NCBI GenBank assembly: GCA_014871385.1
Contig: CM026426.1
Coordinates: 107,923,789 to 107,987,788, forward strand
Source of the DNA: Ceratodon purpureus
Lineage: Eukaryota; Streptophyta; Bryopsida; Pseudoditrichales; Ditrichaceae
Direction: 5' to 3'
Length of the DNA stretch: 64,000 bases
Part shown: positions 43,401 to 53,691 of the stretch, in pieces
Numbering within the stretch: position 1 is the stretch's first letter
How the letters are laid out: each line of letters starts with the position of its first letter
Translations under genes and position numbers: made by a program
The notes under the pieces: generated by a model
Databases searched by the model: none
The model's input: the letters and a program-made list of their open reading frames with translations, nothing else
What the model was told of the DNA's origin: nothing

Positions 43401-46400
43401 GTCGCGGTTTGGTCTTCAATGGGTGTTTTCTCCTTGTAGATTCTGGCAGCTTCGTCAGAAGCAACCACAATTTCTCGCTGGAACACAAAGTAATGTTTGA
43501 GGAACTATATGAAGCAGCGTAAATCAATTGCCAAATGGAAGCGTGAGGGGGGGAGGAATAAGTGCTTACACGATAAAGAAAAGCGATGAATACTTTTGTT
43601 GGCAAGGTAAACCAGGATGGAGTAGCTGGTTTGTGATTCAATGCTAAAGCATACTCCTGTGGTGAAAGCAGATCCTTGACTTCCTCCAATTTCATCACAC
43701 CAAAGGAGCAAATACGATAAAGTTTTGCCGGAATATTACTCTTTACGTGATCATTTTCCGTAGACCTGTACAAATAGACGGAAGTTAATAATAAGCAAAA
43801 AGTACGAGTTGAATCGGCGTTCAAGAGGTGTAGACAAAGTAGAGGGAGTTAATTCTTACCAGTTAATGTCATGCATGGCATGAAGAAGGTTTCCAACATG
43901 ACCGCGTGGGTCAAGAACAATGCAATGCACAGAGATGTGCCACGCTGGATCGTCGTTGTGATGCTTCTTGATATATCTGTACCATGCGGCAAGGCGATGG
44001 TTACCTTCCCAGACATAGAACATCTTCCCAGAGAACTCCTTCCAATCCGGGTCGGCCAAGAGCTCATCTTCAAAAGCATCATTAACTTTTTGCCAACACG
44101 GGCTCCAGTCAGCCTCGATCTCCTCAGTGACATCGGCTGTCTTCTCTTCGTGGTTGTAGATGGAAATGTACATGACACGGTCTCCATCTCTATAGCCTTT
44201 GACAAACTCTCGCTCCAAATGTTGAACTCCCATTTCTCCTACAGGTCGCACTCTTGCCATTGATAGCATTCTGCAAAGGGGAACTTGGATACGCGACTTT
44301 GTCTTTGGAAGTATTCGGAGTTTGTTGATGACGCCTACGGAGTCCTGTTTGTGTTGTACACGATGTCCCAATTCACTCTCCTCTGCATTCGTAAAATTAG
44401 GAGGACAAGATAACGCTGGCAACATATCCTGTGTCTGAGTTACCTGCAAGAAGTACTACATTTTCAAAATTGATTCCAAGATAAGGATCAAAACAAGTAA
44501 TGCAATTATGAAAAAGAATAGAACAATAGCTTCATGTACTGATACCAATCGTCATCAGTAGAAAGGTGTACATAGGCAACTATGTACGTGGAGCACGGCT
44601 ATAATACTCCCTAGCTTGTCTACAATTCCAATGACGGTGCCTCCTCCAAAAACGCCTGGTCTGTTGGACAGGGCATGGTAGTATCGCCGGGAGGGCGAAG
44701 ACAACATGGGCTGGCCTCCTCACTCTAATAGGCGAGGAAGGAGAAGGTGGAGACATCGGCGGGGTACCAAGCCGTGGAGAAGTAGGCATGTAGCCTGGGG
44801 ATGTAGGCTCATAGACAGGAGACGTAGGCATGTACAGAGGGGAGTGGACCTCGAGAGGTCCACTACCTAAACGTACAGGCTTTCCTAAATCACATCTACA
44901 TAAATGGGGCTGATCAAATGAATCCGAGAGGTCGGAAAGATTGATAACTGAGATCGAGGAACTGATGGACAAGGGTGCATCTAAGAATACCTACAAGCAG
45001 TGGAACAAAGACATTGTCAAGTTACCATTTTAGTTTACAAAACTTCTAAAGGACGTTTAATTGACAATGCAAAATTCAATACAAAAAGTAAAATGGATTA
45101 AATTACCTCAGTTTCTACAGGAGTTGGGCCATCGCCTTCAGTCGCAGTGAGTTGATCCGTGAACTCCTACAACACATATGATATACAAATTTTAATAATT
45201 TTAAAGAATACATCATTAAAAAAAGCAAGAGTTCTAATTCAAATACATAATTTCCAAAGAGCTGCCCCCTCCTCATGGGAGGCATTCTGTACAGGATGCC
45301 ACTCCGATTGGGTTCAATCTCTTGCGGGTATGGTGTGGATCCTCGCGGCTTCCTCTTTCCACCCCTTGCCCTCGTACCTCGCGGCCCATTCTATTGCAGG
45401 GTCGGTATCCCCCACATTGCACCTAGCGGCTATGGCCACTGTGAGATCCACCTCCATCCTCCCGGCCCCATGTACTACAGCCTCCAAATCCGCGACCTCG
45501 CACTTCGCTACAGTGGCATTCTGTACAGAATGCCACTCCGATTGGGTCCACTCCCTTTCGGAGTTAATGTGGTTCCCCGCGGCCCCCTCCTTCCACCCCT
45601 TGCCCTCGTACATCGCGGCCCACTCAACGACCGTAGCCGCGTCCCCAACCTTGCAGCTCGCGGCCCCAGGCTCCAAATCCGCGACCTCGCACTTCCCTAC
45701 AGTAGCATTCTGAACAGAATGCCACTCCGATTGGGTCCACTCCCTTTCGGTTGCAATGTGGTTCCCCGCGGCCCCCTCCTTCCACCCCTTGCCCTCGTAC
45801 ATCGCGGCCCCATCCTCTGCAGACCTTGAGTCCAGAGCCTCCCCCCATGCGGCTATGGCCGCTGCGAGTGCCGCATCTCCCACCTTGCAGCTCGCGGCCC
45901 CAGGCTCCGAATCTGTGACCTCGCACTTCGCTACAGTGGCATTCTGTACAGAATGCCACTCCGATTGGGTCCACTCCCTTTCGGTTGCAATGTGGTTCCC
46001 CGCGGCCCCCTCCTTCCACCCCTTGCCCTCGTACATCGCGGCCCCATCCTCTGCAGACCTTGAGTCTAGAGCCTCCCCCCATGCGGCTATGGCCGCTGCG
46101 AGTGCCACATCTCCCACCTTGCAGCTCGCGGCCCACTCTACTGGAGGGTCCGAATCCTCAACCACCCACCTTGCGGCTATGGCCGCTGCGAGATCCGCAT
46201 CACCCACCACGTACCTCGCGGCCCCATCCTCTGCAGGCCTCGAGTCCAGAGCCTCCCCCCATGCGGCTATGGCCGCTGCGAGTGCCGCATCTCCCACCTT
46301 GCAGCTCGCGGCCCACTCTACTGGAGGGTCCGAATCCTCAACCTCGGACTTTGGTACGATGGCTGCAGAGGGAGTTGCAATCCTTTTGTCACGCATAGCT

Positions 46401-47584
46401 TCCCCTCATACTGCAAACTCCAAATCCGCGACCTCACAACCTGCAACAATCACCAAACCCAAATCATCAAATGCCCAAGTCCGATCCCTTACCTCTTCTG
46501 TGGCTGCACCTGGGTCCGTCTCACCACCTGCGCTCTCCATCTCCTGCTCTGCGCGGTCCTCTCCACGCCCATCCATGTTTCGAGCACTTGCCTCCACTTC
46601 CTATGCCGCAGGTTTGAGTTGAGAGATGCCCTCAGCTGACTCCTTCCCTCGACTACCTCGACCTCTCCCTCTCCCTGGACCACCTATCCATCTCCCTCGA
46701 TCCGCAACCTCAAACTCTTCACATTCGTTGTCATTAACGGGCCCCGCCATTCTATGCTGCGATTGGTCTTTGTCTAGAATCCTCTGCAATGGACTTCCGG
46801 GGTCCCCTCGCCCCGCTCGTCTTGCAGCTACTGTTTTCCCACCTTCGCCCGCCTCCATAATTTTGCCTCTCGCTCTCCGAGCAACTTTTATCAATGTCTC
46901 AGGATCTGACTCCTCGCCAGCATCCACTTCTGGCGTCTTTTCTTCCACAATCTCTTGACCATTCCTAAACCAATCGACAATCTGCACAAATATTACTACT
47001 TCTGATCTTTTACTCTGAACAACCACCCGGACTGATGCGGTATCATAAATCTATACAGTTAAACTCGAAGACATAACATAGACATTAATGCAACTCTCAA
47101 AAATACATGATTTACATTTAGCATATTTTAATGTATCGATTATGAGACTTACCACATCCGTGTTAGAATGCTCGCCCGTCTGTGAATCCGTCCCTCTTGT
47201 CGAACACTCCTTAAAACTGAAAGAAGGTTGTGGTGTCTCTATAGTCGGACTGGAATTGAACCCTAATTCTTCCGTCATCTCTATCTGTTTTTCTCCGCTA
47301 CTTTTTACGTCCCGCTCCCGACGCTCAACAATGCACTCCTCTAAAACCTCCTCTACTATAGACTCCAGAATGAGTTTATGAATGCTACAAAATTTCATTG
47401 CCAAAGGCAGCCCAGCTCCTCGAACCTTCAGAGGTGCACCCGACAGGTTGCCTCTACACTTCGCCTTCCTACGTGATTCTCTCCTCTTCCTCGCTCTCCT
47501 ATTCGTAAAATCTGTACCATATGCTTTTCTTCTACGTTTAGGAGTGACATAAGTGGAGGGAGCTGACCCTCCACTCTCCTTCAT
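40457..47584 (-). CDS. ParB-like / beta-class DNA methyltransferase-like gene (element 2)
   Basis: Inferred exons: 47584-47153, 46981-46493, repeat-rich part (46396-45314, status unclear), 45166-45107, from 44990 (CTD-like heptads), 44443-43860 (ParB-like; YVWEGNHRLAAW holds the GNHR motif), 43765-43570, 43477-43280, about 43195-42974, 42879-42638, about 42556-41874, 41787-41434, 41309-41090, 41004-40819 and about 40718-40457. The methyltransferase part has motif IV-like DLIIADIPENLP before motif I VLDWNAGTGASIKA..., followed by GRHILAFEEDEAIF: the permuted order of N4/N6 DNA methyltransferases. ParB-like domains fused to such methylases are known in bacteria and phages. The tail is acidic and Ser-rich. 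Concerns: the acceptors before 43195 (gcat for gcag) and 42556 (attt for ttag) are altered, and motif IV lacks the second Pro and the aromatic residue. Confidence 0.72.
44700..44860 (-). other. CTD-like heptads, element 2
   Basis: SPLYMPTSPVYEPTSPGYMP and TSPRLGTPPMSPPSPSSP on the minus strand within the exon starting at 44990. Confidence 0.8.
45314..46396 (-). repeat. Ala-rich tandem repeats in the large gene, element 2
   Basis: Continuous 360-codon frame made of reiterated blocks such as AASCKVGDAALAAAIAAWGE, ALDSRSAEDGAAMYEGKGWK and EREWTQSEWHSVQNATV. It is related to the array at 20823-21408 in element 1 (EAHSAPNAT corresponds to EWHSVQNAT) but reorganised. It may be translated as a spacer between the N-terminal and heptad exons; in-frame stops at its edges leave this open. 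Confidence 0.7.
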
Positions 47585-48186
47585 GTGTCTAACTAACGAG
47601 AGAACATTCCTCACAATATAGCTCTCCTTCTAACTTCCCAGCATCTTATATATCATACACGTCCAACCCCTCAGACTCTGCCCTAAGAAGTTACCTTATA
47701 TTTAAACTCTTGAAATTCATTAAAACTATAAATAAATGCATTTTGAATTAAAGCTGATGAGATCAATCTATATTGGAAGAGAATAAATCAAGTCCACAAA
47801 ATATTAAAGGATTTGAATTAAGCATTGGAATACTTGTATTAAATTTGGAAGCAACTGACGGCTCACTCTAATCTCACCAAACTTCACATCAAATAGAATC
47901 GGTTCCACGATTCAAATATTAAATGCGTACTTCTAAAAACTCCTACCTAGTAAACCTGGGCCTGCAAAAAGCAACATTCTAATTAGTTAGCGCCGTCTCT
48001 CTTAAATCGTACATTCGTTACCTAACAGAATGAATCATTACCTAGTCGTCCACATGGACATTCCAACTTGAATAAAATGATCAACAATGATGCATCTTTC
48101 CTCTCACTTCGCTCTCGCGATATCGCTTGGCTAGTACACTCATTCCTCTCCCTTCTATCACAACTACTACAAAGTTGCCTGCGAAC
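47585..48186. promoter_or_regulatory. Divergent promoter region, element 2
   Basis: About 600 bp between the start codons of the methyltransferase gene (47584, minus) and the transposase (48187, plus). TATATAAG on the minus strand at 47652-47645 and an AATAAAAT-like box near 48071 on the plus strand. Confidence 0.55.
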
Positions 48187-51100
48187 ATGGAAATGGTCTG
48201 TCTGTACGCCCAGGGCATGGGCATCCTCCTTAGGTTTTGCGTTGATGACGATGGTCTAGCTACAGTTTCTCCTCTTCGCCAGAGTCTCAGATTCCATTTC
48301 CGTGAGGATTCTATTAGTGTAGAGGAGGAGATCTTTGATGACGTTACTGCCGAGGTTACCCACACCCTCGGACAACCTTCAGTGAGAGATGAGAACAATA
48401 TGTTGCAGTAAAGACTCTTCCCTGGATCCTATAGAGTCTATGGTCTTACTGATTCTCTAATGGCTGCATCCACTGAGATCCTCACCCCCCGCCGCTCTTC
48501 TACTTGCACAATTCAGACTCCCTTACCTCGTGATGTCAAGGTCAAAGTCGAGCCTGGAACCGAGACTTCAGATGTAGAGAAAACTCCTCCGACCGTCATA
48601 TCTCTCTCTTCTAATGACATAGTTAGTCTCGTCAAGTTGGTGCCTAAAGTCCACGCTGATGCTCCTCCTTCCAATGTGTCTCCTCCATTGTCCCAGATTT
48701 CAATTAGCATTGTTCCACTCCTTAAAGAGATTGCTAAGACGCGTGGGTCCAAAAACATTTTGAAGAAGATAGACTATTCCACTATTAAACACGAGAGAGT
48801 AGAGTACTTGCCTGCAAAGTTTGATGGTCCGATTCTTTTTGAGTTGCCCCCAGTTGCTGGAGGTTCCTCTAAGCTCGCCGCCAAATCAATGCAGGGAATG
48901 GACAAAAGATACGACGGACACTTGTGGACCAAGACCATCACAACAAACATCAAGAACGACTTCGGACTCTCTTTTCGAAGTTCCACCTGCGTCGGATGGC
49001 TGCGTTGCACAAACGAGGAGTGTGACTTCCTGAAGCGTGTTCCCAAGATCTTCGAGGTTAACGAGACTGAGTTCGAAGGGTGTACTCTGCAAGCTTTTCT
49101 CATGGATCAGCCTCCTCCATCTGACTCCACGCTAGTGTGCAAGGTATGTAAAGAACCTCCATCATGTGTAGCTACATGCGAGGCTAAGATTTATTACGTT
49201 GTGGGCAAAGCGAATCAGACCAGAGCTTGTATTCACATAGGATCACATGAGCGTCCAGTGAAAGTTGGAGACTACAGAGACTCTAAAGCAGAGATTAGTA
49301 GCTTAATAGAAGAGCAGGTAGAGATGAACAACAAAGCAACAAAGAGCGCCGTTGTCCTGGAGGCGAGCAAACTCCTCATCGGGAGCTACCTTCTACAGCC
49401 CAAGGATGCACCACCGAGGAAGCTGACGATGGAGGAGCTGGTTCCTGTTCGGGATCGATGCAAAGACATGGCGTCACCAAACATCCGCAACAAAGTCGCC
49501 ACCTTCAAAAAATTCAAAAGGTACGGAATCATGGACGGTATCACCAAGCTCCCTGGTAACAGTCTCTGGGCGTATGTCCAGGAGAATAGGTTTCCTGGTG
49601 AGGGATCTATGCGTGACAAAGTCTTCCTCTTCAAGATGTCGGAGGTCAGCCCGGGAAGTGGTGTCGACTTGGCCAGCCGAATGCAAGCTGGTGGCGACTT
49701 GGAGAACGCATGGATCATGTTCGACCATGTAAAACGCGTCAAAGACTGGTCGACGATGGCGTGCCATGTGTACGACGCCACCTACTGCCGCGTGATGACA
49801 ATCGCCACTTGCGACATGCAGTCCGAGGACACGGAGGCCCAGCTCGTCTTCTGGAAAAACCTGAACCTGGTCATGGAGATTAATGGCGTTGCAGTGCCGA
49901 ACTTCAATGGGTTCATGACGGATAACGCACAGGCGAATTGGAATGCAGTACGAATCCTTTACGGCAATGGCAACAAAGAGGACCCAATGGAGGACCGGGA
50001 GAGGTCGTGCTTGTTCCACTGGACTCAGAACATGGTGGCGTATACGCAGAAGCACTTCCCCGAAGAACTCTGGGAACAGCACAAGAAGATGTGCACTCAG
50101 TACAAGAATGCGACCAGCATGGCAGAGGCGGAAACTCTGTACCACGCGTTGCGAGCATGGTGGGCATCCACCGGGGTCGTTGGCGAGAGCGGGCTCATCA
50201 AACTCGATCAGTGGCTGTCATTCTGGCACCACCGCTTCCGGCAGTGGGGGGGATTTTTGACCGAGGTATTATTACTGCACTCTGTTTCCATGTTTTTGAT
50301 ATTGGTTTCCTAGCCCTAACCTACAAAACTGTAATCGGTGAATCTCACGGCATGTACTGTCAAATCTGCAGAAATTCACGAAAGAAGAACTCACAAAGAT
50401 GCCCACCTGTAACCTCGCCGAAACAGTTCACAACAAGTGGCTCCAAGCTTCAGGAAACAACGGGAACGACCTGTACGTTGCTACCGTGGACGATTTCGTT
50501 CGGGCTTTTCTACAGGTTGTCAACTTCTACCAGTTCCTCAAAGGTGACGTCGGCGGAACAGGACCGTCCAAGAAGGAACTCAGGCTCCGTATGGCTGAAC
50601 GCAACGCGAAGAAATGGGGAAATCCTACACTGCTCGATAAGCCCATGCTCGATATGTCAGGCGCGGATGAGTTCTGCACCTGTCAGCCTATCATGCCTGG
50701 AGCGGAAGTCTTCGGTTCACAGGAGCGAAAAGCCGACGTCCCCATCGGAGCTGACGAGGAGTCTCATCGCCCGGACAAGACAAACTTCTTACGCCCAAGA
50801 GGCCCAAGACGTGCCGTCAGAGCTCAACCTATGCAGATGCCTGTCATTGTGGAAGACGACTCCGAACACGACCCCGAGGTAGAAGGTACCCAATCTCCTG
50901 CCCAGGAAGTTGATTCCCCTTTACCTTCACCTATGAACAAGGGCGGCATTCGCCATGTCAACGCGGTTGAAGAAACCAAGGTTGACGTGAAGGAGTGGCA
51001 CATCTCGAGACTTCACAAACTTTTTGCGAAGTGCTGCTGGGCCCAAAGAGCTGAAACGAAAAAGAAGTGCACTGAGAGAATTGTCAGGGGGCCCCATTGC

Positions 51101-51865
51101 ACAGCTGCCCCGACCTACACTGGGCTTTGGACTAACTACCGCAGGAACAAAGTTGAGAAGACAGAGTTCTTCTTCTGCTCCGATGATATTGAGCGCTGCG
51201 TCAAAGGCTCTAAGCGGAAGTGGGTAGCACACTACTCAAAGGATCAAGAATTCCCCTCCATTCCAGAGGTGTGGCCACTGAAACTTGGTACTAACCTAAA
51301 ACTCACTGAGATTCTTGCCCTCGAAGCAGCGGGCTTTCAACTTCCGCCGAAGAAGCCGGTCTCCCCAAGACGCCTGTTCTCCTCTGCCCCGCCCCCTGCA
51401 AATCTCAGCTCAGTGCCAGTCCCTTCAGACGCTGACCGCTACCCAGGCAAGAGAGACAGCAAGATGGTGAAGCGCACTGCCACTGGTCCCAATCCGGCGC
51501 AGCGACTATCCATGGGCTCCTCCGAGTCTCTCAAAGCGCGCCTCCGTTCCGTCACCATGATACCTCAGCCAGGCCATGGTTGCATCATTGGGCTGGATTC
51601 GGGCGTCGCTCCACACATCACACGGTACCATATTACCATCAGTTCTTACCCTGGTTGCACTTGCCCAGCATTCAAGAAGACGATGACTACGTTCAAAGGC
51701 AGGACTCAGTTCACGTATTGTAAGCACCTTTACTACATACTCTTGAAGGTCTGCAACCGTGATCCCGAGGCCGAGCTTTTCATCCATGCGCCTACCTTTA
51801 GCTTCAACGAGGTCAAGCTTCTCCTAGAGAGTGGAATCTTGCGTCACCCCTTGGCGAAGAAGTAG
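48187..51865 (+). pseudogene. MULE-type transposase with SWIM finger (element 2, early stop)
   Basis: Exons 48187-50265 and 50372-51865 mirror element 1. TAA at 48409-48411 replaces the TGG present in element 1 (…LQW), so the full-length protein would end after about 74 codons. The frame is open from the next Met (48460) for 617 codons and keeps the whole catalytic core (DATYC, GFMTDNAQ, CLFHWTQ) and the SWIM finger, so an N-terminally shortened product is conceivable. In its SUMO-interacting-like string, SSDDE has become SSNDI. Large parts (about 48880-50680) match element 1 with almost no differences. Confidence 0.8.
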
Positions 51866-52116
51866 GTAGCACTCCTTCTTTAGAACTGCCATTTCCACAT
51901 TGGCCATTGATCATGTAGTGAATGATTTTAGTAATATCGCATGTACTAAGTCAGCAATAGAGAAGCTGTATTGACTTTTTCATTATAAAGGCTTTGTCGT
52001 TCACATTGATTGCATTTTATTTCAAAACATTATATCTTGAACAAGTGCACTATATACCTCGTATCCCCTGACATGTACCCTTTATTACAGCAAACATATA
52101 CTTGTTATTAGATGTC
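51866..52116. other. Intergenic, element 2
   Basis: Between the convergent transposase and small acidic genes. TTTATT at 52081-52086 is the minus-strand AATAAA of the small gene. Confidence 0.6.
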
Positions 52117-52569
52117 CTAATCTTCGAACCTTACACGTACAGGGTTGCCCACTACACTATGAGCAGGACTGCCAGCCACTGACTGTACTACATGACAAAC
52201 TACAGTCGCGTTCACTTTCGGTCCCACACTTGGCAAGTGTCCTTCGTATGAACGTTTCAGCAATGGCCCACCTCCCCGCCTCCGATTCACTGATTCCCTG
52301 GAATAGGTTCCCCTTGGGATCTTTCCAACCTTGGAGTATGCATGAGGTTGCAAAGCCACATCTGCGTCCTCCTCCAGCACTCTGATATCATCCGAATTTT
52401 CTGAACGTGGAGGGTCAGGTCTTACATCCGATTGTACGTCAACATCCGTTGTCAAAGGACGCCCTTGGCTGTTGGCCATCACCTCTTCTTGGTCCTCCAC
52501 CTCAGCATATGGTTGAAATGGACAATCATCGTCAGCAAGTGAAACAACAATATCTCTGACGTCTTCCAT
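52117..52569 (-). CDS. Small acidic transposon protein (element 2)
   Basis: 150 aa, colinear with 14190-14642. It keeps CPFQPY, KVGKIPRGTYSRE and GGPLLKRSY. The SUMO-interacting-like string is weakened (DIRVLEEDAD). Minus-strand AATAAA at 52086-52081 and an ATATTTAAG-type box upstream (about 52650). The open frame in all three copies supports a real protein. Function unknown. Confidence 0.75.
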   Translation of the reverse strand: MEDVRDIVVSLADDDCPFQPYAEVEDQEEVMANSQGRPLTTDVDVQSDVRPDPPRSENSDDIRVLEEDADVALQPHAYSKVGKIPRGTYSRESVNRRRGGGPLLKRSYEGHLPSVGPKVNATVVCHVVQSVAGSPAHSVVGNPVRVRFED

Positions 52570-52759
52570 AACCGCTCTCCCGCACTACAGAAAAGAGCTT
52601 CACAAAACACCAACACAAAAGAGGAAGAGACATTCCATAATCTTGTCTTAAATATCCGTGAAGAAGATGCTTGGCGCCCTTGAAAATCGGCTTTTCATTC
52701 ATTCAGAAGTTGTCATCCTCCTAAACTGAATAGAAAAGGATGAGGGTTTAGCAGAAGTC

Positions 52760-53470
52760 ATTTAGCATTTTTTTTTAAAATTAAAAAAAAAAACTAAAAA
52801 TTTTAATTGTAAAAGGAAAAAAAAAAAACATTTATAAAAAATGATATCAAAAACATATAAGTAAAGATGAGCAAAAATAAATATTAAGTTTGAAAATAAT
52901 AGGAAGGAAATTAAGAAAATGAAGGAAAAAATAAAATGGAAGAAAAAATAAAAAAATTTAAATTGTAAAAGGAAAAAAAAAAAACATTTATAAAAAATGA
53001 AATTAAGAAAATATAAGTAAAGATAAGCAAAAATAAATATTAAGGTTGAAAATAATAGGAAGGAGATTAAGAAAATGAAGGAAAAAATAAAATGGAAGAA
53101 AAAATTAAATGAAAGGACTCTTTTGACCCCTTCAACAAGATAGATAGAATAAAGGAAGTTAATAAAAAAAACAAGACAATTCTAATAAATATAAGAAATA
53201 AGAAAGTTGAAAGGCATGTAGACCATAGCGGATGATTCCTAGCAATGTTAAGAAAATGTTACGATATTAAATGTTACTTGAACCCTCTTAAGAAGTTCAA
53301 TACCAACACATTTTAGGTAGTAATTTGCATATAAATGTGAGGAGATAAGGGGAATTAATGTATGCCCGAACTAGTTAGAAGGAGCTAGAGCATAGTAATT
53401 GGTGCACGTTAAAAATTTAATCACCAAGAACAGAGAAAATGAACTACAAATTCAATGAAAATACTGTAAT
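52760..53470. repeat. A-rich left subterminal region of element 2 with a 156-bp duplication
   Basis: AATTGTAAAAGG occurs at 52805 and again at 52961, followed in both places by an A run, ACATTTATAAAAAATGA and further shared sequence, so about 156 bp are duplicated in tandem. Element 1 has a single version. No gene seen. Confidence 0.7.
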
Positions 53471-53473
53471 TAG

Positions 53474-53490
53474 TCCACGGTTATAGGGTC
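53474..53490 (-). promoter_or_regulatory. Subterminal motif, element 2 left-type end
   Basis: TCCACGGTTATAGGGTC, 191 bp from the tip, the same distance as in element 1. Confidence 0.7.
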
Positions 53491-53598
53491 AATTAAATTA
53501 CTAAAATTAGTAACCTTCCAAAAATATACAGAGAATATTCAAATCTTCTAATTTTATAGTTTAATTTTAATATAAAAATTGCTATTTTAAGGTTTTGT

Positions 53599-53681
53599 CC
53601 CCCATTCTGTGCTCTCCGCTCTCCAAATCTGCGCTCACCGCTCTCCGCTCTGCGCTCTCCGCTCACGTACAAGCTACGTCC
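53599..53681 (-). repeat. Left-type terminal inverted repeat of element 2
   Basis: Read inward from 53681: GGGACGTAGCTTGTACGTGA, then GCGGAGAGCGCAGAGCGGAG and GCGGTGAGCGCAGATTTGGA. It corresponds to 13211-13293. Confidence 0.85.
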
Positions 53682-53691
53682 CCATCGCCTC
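53682..53691. repeat. Target duplication, right of element 2
   Basis: CCATCGCCTC, identical to 38799-38808. Confidence 0.9.

Larger units (their letters stand above)
38809..53681 (-). mobile_element. Element 2, large Mutator-like transposon (inverted)
   Basis: 14,873 bp in the opposite orientation to element 1, with the right-type end at 38809 and the left-type end at 53681. It has a perfect 10-bp target duplication. Same gene order as element 1 in mirror image. The transposase has an early stop; the methyltransferase gene has no stop in the exons I could read but has two altered acceptors. It lacks the 3.5-kb insertion, so it is the best template for the family. Confidence 0.9.

Noticed and set aside
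49938-50882. 314-codon frame overlapping the transposase on the same strand (mirror frame at 15877-16821) and a 223-codon antisense frame (49474-50145, 16614-17285)
   Set aside because: They lie entirely within the GC-rich transposase exons, show no domain, and are shared only because the underlying DNA is nearly identical. Shadow frames.
13211-53681. A single giant palindrome or assembly artefact
   Set aside because: The arms have separate target duplications, different flanks that reconstruct X, different later insertions and many point differences, so they are two insertions. A misjoin cannot be fully excluded without reads.
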